From positions 1-64,000 of the forward strand of contig NZ_JAALJI010000020.1 of the NCBI RefSeq assembly GCF_011064595.1: a stretch of 64,000 bases of DNA, given 5' to 3'. This document shows positions 59,475-64,000 of the stretch, piece by piece (within the stretch, counting starts at the first letter, position 1; each line of letters starts with the position of its first letter). Under the pieces are notes generated by a model. That model ran no database searches. It was not told where the DNA came from and worked only from the letters and a program-made list of their open reading frames with translations. The position numbers were made by a program, and so were the translations under genes. This DNA is from Paludisphaera soli (GTDB lineage Bacteria; Planctomycetota; Planctomycetia; Isosphaerales; Isosphaeraceae).

Positions 59475-60207
59475 CTCCCCGCCGGCGGAGCGGCGTCGCT
59501 CGGCCGACGCGCCGCCTCCGGTCCGACCCTCGCCTCCCGATCCCGCCTTTGTTCGCGAAACACGCGCGACTCGTGAGTCCTCGGGATTCCCAACCCGTTC
59601 TCACCAAGCTTTCAACAACTCTTCGCGCGCACCCGCCGCCGAAGCCCGGTGGTGGGGCCAGGTCTCGAATTGTCATGATTCGAGGATCGACCCGATTTCG
59701 GGTGGACCCGGCGCTGGCCGGCATCTTCTCCTGTGGCCGCACTCGTCTGGGCGGGGGCATCGAGGCCGGTCGCGCCGCGGCCCAGTGAGTGACGGTCGAT
59801 CCGACTGGTCGCGATCTGTCGATTGTTTCAATTACACGTCCCGTTGTAAGAATTTCCGGGCGTCCCGGTCGGGATCGTAAGGCTCAGGTGGATGGCGCGG
59901 ATGCGGACGGGAAATCCGGATCGACGTAAGAGTCTCAAAATCAGGGATTTCCTGTTATTGGACCGGTCGATCTCGAGTCCAGCGAGAGGGCGTGCCATCC
60001 AATGGCGCGGTCTTTGCTCTTATCTATAGAGGAATCCCGAGGGTGTCCCGACCGTCGACGCCGCCGTCGACTCCGACGCTCCCGCCGGGATGGCTGAGGA
60101 CGCACCAGAGATCGACGACGACGATCGCGGCGAATGGTGGACTCGGGCGTAAACGACCGTCGGGCCGTTCAAGGATGACGGCCCGAGCGAAGAACAGGGA
60201 GGTTCGC
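59475..60207. other. Long intergenic region, 733 bases
   Basis: I see no convincing gene. A large imperfect hairpin lies just after the ACP stop (CGGAGCGGCG..TCG with CGA..CGCCG..CTCCG, 59485-59520), without a T-tract. TTGTTT (59823-59828) and TAAGAA (59847-59852), 18 bases apart, could be a promoter, and TATAGA at 60025 another. If these are used, the PEP-CTERM gene would have a leader of 180-350 bases. A weak 79-codon frame at 59549 shows no coding character. Confidence 0.5.
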
Positions 60208-61365
60208 ATGGGTGGAATCAGGACGCTTGCAGGTGGGATCGCCGCATGGATGGCCCTGTCCTGCTCGGCTGCGGCCGCGCCTTTGTCCTGGTTCGACTCG
60301 CAAGCCAGTTTAACCGCCTGGTACGCGAACCAACTCAACACCGCGGGCAACATCTACGCCCCGCCTCGGGCGGCGAACACGATCACCAACCTCCCGTCGA
60401 ACTGGTATTATCAGCCGACCACCGCGCCGGCACCCGCACCAGTCGCCGCCCCGGTTCAGCCCGTCGCGGTGCCCGTGCCGAAGCCGACTCCGGCCCTGGC
60501 TTCTCCGGTGATCTCGGCTTCATCGATCTCGCCGACGGTCGCTTCCCTCCCCACCGCGCTCACGTACACCCGCCAGCCGTCCTTCGGCCCTTCGACCCCG
60601 ACTGCGGACGCCTTCATCAATCTGGGCTCGCAGCCTTACGCTCAGTCCTCCGGGCTGACCGTCGGCGACGCCAGGCCCTGGTATGAGAGCCCCGCCGCCG
60701 TCTCGGCGTTCGGAGGAACTCCGACGGCGGATCAGCAGGCGAGCTTCGCCCAGGACGTTCTGGCCAAGGTCGAGCGGACGTTCTCCATCAGCGGCCTCGA
60801 GGTCAAGTTGACCGACGATCCCGCCGAGTCGGCCCCGCGGATGATGAGCGTCGTCTCCGGAGCTTCCTACGGGCCGAACCCCAACGCGATCGGCATCACC
60901 AGCGTGGGCAACGACGGATTCAGCTTCATCGACAAGCTCAACTACGCCAGCAATCCGGATCAGCTCTCCTGGGCCGTCGCTCACAACGTGGCTCATGAGC
61001 TGATGCACGCCTTCGGCGTGGCCGACCACCCCGATCAGACCGGGAAGTACCTCGACGCCGCGGCCGCCGACTGGAAGATGCTGACCGATCCGAACACCAC
61101 GTTCAGCCCGGCGGCCGTCGAGCTGCTGAAGTCGCTGAGCAACGGCGCCAGCTCGGGCACCGTAGGGGCGGAGATGCTGAAGACCGGGCTGCTCGCGGCC
61201 CAGTGCCACTGCAACTTCTGCGACACCATGACCGGGATGGGCATCGACGGGGCGCAGGTGCTGGCCGCGGCCGTCCCCGAGCCCGCGACGTGGGCCGTCT
61301 GGACCCTGGCCGGAGCGGCCGGGGCCTTCGGCGTCCGGCGACGCAACCGTCGCCAGGCCGCCTGA
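60208..61365 (+). CDS. PEP-CTERM exported protein with zinc-metalloprotease motif
   Basis: This 385-residue protein has a signal peptide (GGIAAWMALSCSAAAAPLSW), a long Pro/Ala-rich linker (residues 70-105, with APAPAPVAAPVQP), and a compact domain from 150 to 330. The domain contains HELMHAFGVADH, with His263, Glu264, His267 and a further His274 preceded by Asp273. This fits the metzincin-like zinc motif HExxHxxGxxD/H. The C-terminus has VPEPATW (Pro357-Glu358-Pro359), a hydrophobic helix and the RRRNRR tail, the PEP-CTERM sorting signal read by an exosortase. The ATG at 60208 follows GGGAGG. Proteolytic activity is predicted, not shown. Confidence 0.9.
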   Translation: MGGIRTLAGGIAAWMALSCSAAAAPLSWFDSQASLTAWYANQLNTAGNIYAPPRAANTITNLPSNWYYQPTTAPAPAPVAAPVQPVAVPVPKPTPALASPVISASSISPTVASLPTALTYTRQPSFGPSTPTADAFINLGSQPYAQSSGLTVGDARPWYESPAAVSAFGGTPTADQQASFAQDVLAKVERTFSISGLEVKLTDDPAESAPRMMSVVSGASYGPNPNAIGITSVGNDGFSFIDKLNYASNPDQLSWAVAHNVAHELMHAFGVADHPDQTGKYLDAAAADWKMLTDPNTTFSPAAVELLKSLSNGASSGTVGAEMLKTGLLAAQCHCNFCDTMTGMGIDGAQVLAAAVPEPATWAVWTLAGAAGAFGVRRRNRRQAA

Positions 61366-61498
61366 CCCTCATCCTCCGCACCGACGCTCGATCACGACCT
61401 CGACCGGCACTTGACCGGCCCCGGCCCGGATGGTCCGATGAGGGACGTCGAGAAATCGGAACGTCCCTCGCCGAGTCCCCACTGCCGGCTGTATCGTC

Positions 61499-62293
61499 AT
61501 GAGTCCCTGGCTCCTGATCGGCCTGACCGCCGTCCTCCTGCTGCTCCCCTCCTTGCTGACTCCGGGGCGGCGCCCCTCCGCTCGCGTCTCCCGACCCGGC
61601 GAGATCGTGCCGAGTTTGATGCCCCTCTGGTGGCTGACCCGCGCCTACACCAGGGGAGTTCACGGGCTGCGGTCGAACGGCTGGGCTCCGCTCCCCGAGC
61701 GCGGGCCGGCGATCCTCATCGCCAATCACACCTGCTGCATCGACCACCTGCTGCTCCAGGCTCGCAGCCGCCGGGTGCTGGGATTCATGATCGCCAAGGA
61801 GATGTACGAGCTTCCCATCGTCCACGCGTTCTGCGTGCTGACCGGCTGCATCCCGGTCAATCGCGACGGCCGCGACCTCCAGGCGACCCGCGCGGCGCTG
61901 CGAGCCCTGGAGGAGGGGAAGGTGCTGCCGATCTTCCCCGAGGGACGCATCACGCCCGAATCCGGCCGAGGGCTGGGACCGATGCGGCCCGGCGCGGCGT
62001 TCATCGCGATCCGATCGGGTGCCCCCGTGATCCCGGCGTTCCTCTCGGGCACGCCGCCGACGGTGGACATCGGCCCCTCGCTCTGGACGCCGACTCGTTC
62101 GCGCGTGCGCTTCGGTGATCCCCTGGACCTTTCCGACTTCTCGCCTTCCCAGGCCGGCGACAAGGAGGTCCTCGCCGAGGTGTGCGATCGGTTCGATCGG
62201 GCCCTTCGTCGATTGCAGGAGATCAGCTTGCGGGAGGCCGGCGAGCTGCCATCCGGAGTCGAGCACCCGGCCGGCGTGGGACCGGCCGAGTGA
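61499..62293 (+). CDS. 1-acyl-sn-glycerol-3-phosphate acyltransferase-like (PlsC family)
   Basis: This 264-residue membrane-associated protein has an N-terminal hydrophobic helix (LLIGLTAVLLLLPSLL). The acyltransferase motif NHTCCID has His77 and Asp82 (H-x4-D), and FPEGRITPES is the glycerol-phosphate-binding motif. VIPAFLSGTPP is motif IV. It should acylate lysophosphatidate or a similar lipid. The next gene overlaps it by four bases (GTGA), so the two are translated together. Confidence 0.9.
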   Translation: MSPWLLIGLTAVLLLLPSLLTPGRRPSARVSRPGEIVPSLMPLWWLTRAYTRGVHGLRSNGWAPLPERGPAILIANHTCCIDHLLLQARSRRVLGFMIAKEMYELPIVHAFCVLTGCIPVNRDGRDLQATRAALRALEEGKVLPIFPEGRITPESGRGLGPMRPGAAFIAIRSGAPVIPAFLSGTPPTVDIGPSLWTPTRSRVRFGDPLDLSDFSPSQAGDKEVLAEVCDRFDRALRRLQEISLREAGELPSGVEHPAGVGPAE

Positions 62294-63294
62294 CCTCGGA
62301 GGAGCTTCGCACCGTCGTCGACCGCTATCCGGCCGCCGAGCGACCTCTGGCCCCTCCGGTGTCTCTGGGTGGAGCCGGCGGCCTGAGCGGGTCGCGGCTG
62401 TGGCGTTACACGTCGCGGAGCGGCGATCGCCTGGTCCGCGCCTGGCCTTCGGCGATCGGGGTCGAACGCGTGAGCCGGATCCACGCCTGGCTCCGCCGCC
62501 TCGCGGACCTGCCATTCGTCCCGCAGCCGATCGCGACTCGTGCTGGCGACACGATCGTGCGGCTTCACGATCGTTCCTGGGAGGTCGCCCCGTGGTTGCG
62601 CGGGACTTCCGCGTCGATCGAGCGGGCCCACGTCGACCGGGTCCGAGCCGTCTTCGAAGCCCTCGCCAAGGTCCATGTGCGGCTCGCGGGCTCCGACGCC
62701 CGACGCGGCCCGAGTCCCGGGCTCAGTGCCCGCTGCGATGAGGTGGCCGCACTCCGGCGTTCGGGATTCGACGAGATCGAGCGCTCTCTGGACCTGAAGG
62801 CCGACGACCCCCTGGCGGGCTCGGCGACGACCTGGCTCAGGTCGGCGCGGCGGGCTGCGCCAGACGTCCTGGCGGCGGCCTCGCCGGTCGTCGAACGGGC
62901 AGTCTGGTTGCAGCCGTGCCTCCGGGACGCGCGGCCGGGCCATTTCCTTTTCGATCAAGGTCGGCTGAGCGGCCTGGTGGACTTCGGGGCAATGGACGTC
63001 GAGTCGGTCTCCGCCGACCTGGCGAGGCTCGCGGGCGAGTGGTTCGGCCCGGATGACCTCTCGCTGCGATCCGAGGGGCTGGAGGCGTACGGTCGGATCC
63101 GCCCGCTGGAATCGGCGGAAGTCGAGGCGGCCCAGGCGTTCGAGACGCTGGCGGACCTGCTCATCGGCGAACGCTGGGTCCGCTGGCGGTTCCTCGAAGG
63201 TCGACGATTCGACGACCGCGTCTACCTTGACGGGATCGGACGGGGCCTCGCGCGGCTGGGACGTCTGGAGGTGGGGCGCCGATCGGAGCCCTGA
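62290..63294 (+). CDS. Aminoglycoside-phosphotransferase-like kinase family protein
   Basis: This 334-residue protein has the APH-type fold: LGGAGGLSGSRLWRYTSRSG at the start (loop and Lys region), TIVRLHDRSWEVAPWLRG hinge region, the substrate segment LQPCLRDARPGHFLFDQ, and the metal Asp in GLVDFGAMDVESVSADLARL. The HxD loop reads LRDARPGHFLF, where the expected His of H-x-D is replaced by Leu and Arg. Possible targets are small molecules such as choline, hydroxyl-amino sugars or lipids. GTG 62290 overlaps the PlsC stop by four bases, which suggests a lipid-related role. Confidence 0.75.
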   Translation: MTSEELRTVVDRYPAAERPLAPPVSLGGAGGLSGSRLWRYTSRSGDRLVRAWPSAIGVERVSRIHAWLRRLADLPFVPQPIATRAGDTIVRLHDRSWEVAPWLRGTSASIERAHVDRVRAVFEALAKVHVRLAGSDARRGPSPGLSARCDEVAALRRSGFDEIERSLDLKADDPLAGSATTWLRSARRAAPDVLAAASPVVERAVWLQPCLRDARPGHFLFDQGRLSGLVDFGAMDVESVSADLARLAGEWFGPDDLSLRSEGLEAYGRIRPLESAEVEAAQAFETLADLLIGERWVRWRFLEGRRFDDRVYLDGIGRGLARLGRLEVGRRSEP

Positions 63295-63295
63295 T

Positions 63296-64000
63296 TCAAG
63301 GCCTCGCGCCGGGCGAGGAGGGGTCGGGCAGCTGGTCCGGCGCGCCGGTCAGGATGCGTCGAGCCTCGTCCTGGTCGATGCTCACCCTATGGATCGAGAG
63401 GGCCCGGCCGCTCTCAGGGTCGACGCTGACCAGCGCGCCGTTGAGGCGCGGGTCGCCGACGGCGACGTCGAAGTGGGTGGGGACGAAAGAGAGCGTCGCG
63501 TTCAGCACCCTGTCGTAGCGTCGGCCGAGGATGCCGTCGTGCGGGCCGGTCATCCCCACGTCGCTCTGGTAGGCCGTGCCGCCCGGCTGGATGCGTTCAT
63601 CGGCCGTTGCGACGTGGGTGTGCGTGCCGAGGACCGCGGAGACCCGGCCGTCCAGGTAGCGACCGAGGAGGTTCTTGTCGCTCGTGGCCTCGGCGTGGAC
63701 GTCGACCAGGACCACCCGGACTGAGGGGCCGATCCGATCGAGGATCCGATCGGCGGCGCGGAAGGGGCAGTCGACGGGCTTCATGAAGGTCCGGCCGATG
63801 ACCGAGAAGACGGCCGCCTGGGTGCCGTCGCGGGCCTCGACGAGGGCGAGGTCGGGCCCCGGGGCGTCGGCGGGGAAGTTGGCCGGCTTGAGGACGCGGT
63901 CCGAACGGTCGAAGACCTGATGGATGTCGTCCTTGCGGTAGACGTGGTCGCCCATCGTCAGCACGTCGGCGCCGGCGTCGGTCAGCTCTTCGAAGCAGCG
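63296..64000 (-). CDS. YmdB family metallophosphoesterase (2',3'-cyclic nucleotide phosphodiesterase), 3' part
   Basis: The last 234 residues of a TIGR00282/YmdB-type protein are here; the N-terminus lies beyond the right edge at 64000. The visible metal and substrate motifs are MGDHVYRKDDI, VVLVDVHAEATSDK, VLGTHTHVATADERI and AYQSDVGMTGPHDGILGR. Family members hydrolyse cyclic nucleotides and affect biofilm and gene expression. In related proteins the first of these reads GNHTWDK; here it is GDHVYRK, so the Asn metal ligand is Asp. It is convergent with the phosphotransferase gene with one base between the stops. Confidence 0.9.
   Translation of the reverse strand, partial: RCFEELTDAGADVLTMGDHVYRKDDIHQVFDRSDRVLKPANFPADAPGPDLALVEARDGTQAAVFSVIGRTFMKPVDCPFRAADRILDRIGPSVRVVLVDVHAEATSDKNLLGRYLDGRVSAVLGTHTHVATADERIQPGGTAYQSDVGMTGPHDGILGRRYDRVLNATLSFVPTHFDVAVGDPRLNGALVSVDPESGRALSIHRVSIDQDEARRILTGAPDQLPDPSSPGARP

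Noticed and set aside
59485-59520. Imperfect hairpin after the ACP gene as a terminator
   Set aside because: The stem has two bulges and there is no T-tract after it.
59549-59788. 79-residue frame in the spacer between ACP and PEP-CTERM genes
   Set aside because: No ribosome site, no coding composition or similarity; more likely noncoding.

Overview
The window is high-GC bacterial DNA whose content points to the Planctomycetes, most likely the Isosphaeraceae (inferred from gene content only). Indicators are a secreted sulfatase, a DUF1080 protein, a DUF4091 protein, a PEP-CTERM exported protein, an LptF/LptG pair, many long intergenic spacers and several conserved proteins without clear function. 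Gene density is normal for a chromosome. Apart from a decayed IS630-type transposase at the left edge there is no mobile element, CRISPR array, rRNA or tRNA that I could recognise.

Layout, left to right. 1-530: transposase remnant. 0.8-8.7 kb (+): glycolate oxidase cluster glcD - unknown gene - glcE - glcF, then gpsA, a DUF1802 protein and a rhomboid protease, mostly joined by 4-base overlaps. 8.7-11.1 kb (-): a WalJ-like metallo-hydrolase, an LpxH-like phosphoesterase and a PHP phosphoesterase. 11.2-13.6 kb (+): a DUF5131 gene interrupted by an in-frame amber codon, then a sulfatase. 13.7-15.4 kb (-): DUF4091 protein. 15.7-20.1 kb (+): a nucleoside salvage operon (upp, pyrimidine-nucleoside phosphorylase, NupC-type transporter, purine-nucleoside phosphorylase). 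20.1-22.9 kb (-): HAD hydrolase, a peroxiredoxin fused to a Ser/Thr protein kinase, and an ATC-hydrolase-family protein. 22.9-28.4 kb (+): secreted alpha/beta hydrolase, a degenerate M24 protein, L-fucose isomerase, a site-2-type protease and a small ORF. 28.4-31.4 kb (-): DUF1080 protein, unknown protein, LOG-family protein. 31.6-34.2 kb (+): hemE and protoporphyrinogen oxidase.

34.3-44.9 kb (-) is one long co-directional run: methyltransferase, membrane glycosyltransferase-like protein, CDP-alcohol phosphotransferase and oxidoreductase (a surface lipid or glycan theme), then sensor kinase, sugar isomerase-like protein, fused ABC permease and ABC-2-type permease, with several translationally coupled joints. 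45.2-51.1 kb holds mostly single genes: DUF2617, small proteins, ADP-ribosylglycohydrolase, TPR protein and an ABC1/UbiB kinase. 51.1-57.4 kb (-) is an envelope-lipid stretch: ketoacyl synthase, LpxL-like acyltransferase, aminotransferase, and the LptF and LptG permeases. 57.5-64 kb: FAH-family hydrolase, repeat-rich lipoprotein, acyl carrier protein, a PEP-CTERM zinc-protease-like protein, a PlsC acyltransferase, a phosphotransferase, and a YmdB phosphodiesterase running off the right edge.

The strongest candidate for something little described is the 462-residue peroxiredoxin-kinase fusion at 20822-22210. Both the peroxide-reacting cysteine pair and the kinase catalytic residues are intact, and a cysteine-related hydrolase family member lies just upstream on the same strand. 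Several other proteins keep their fold signature but lack one or more expected catalytic residues (the M24 protein, the CDP-alcohol phosphotransferase and the LpxL-like acyltransferase).
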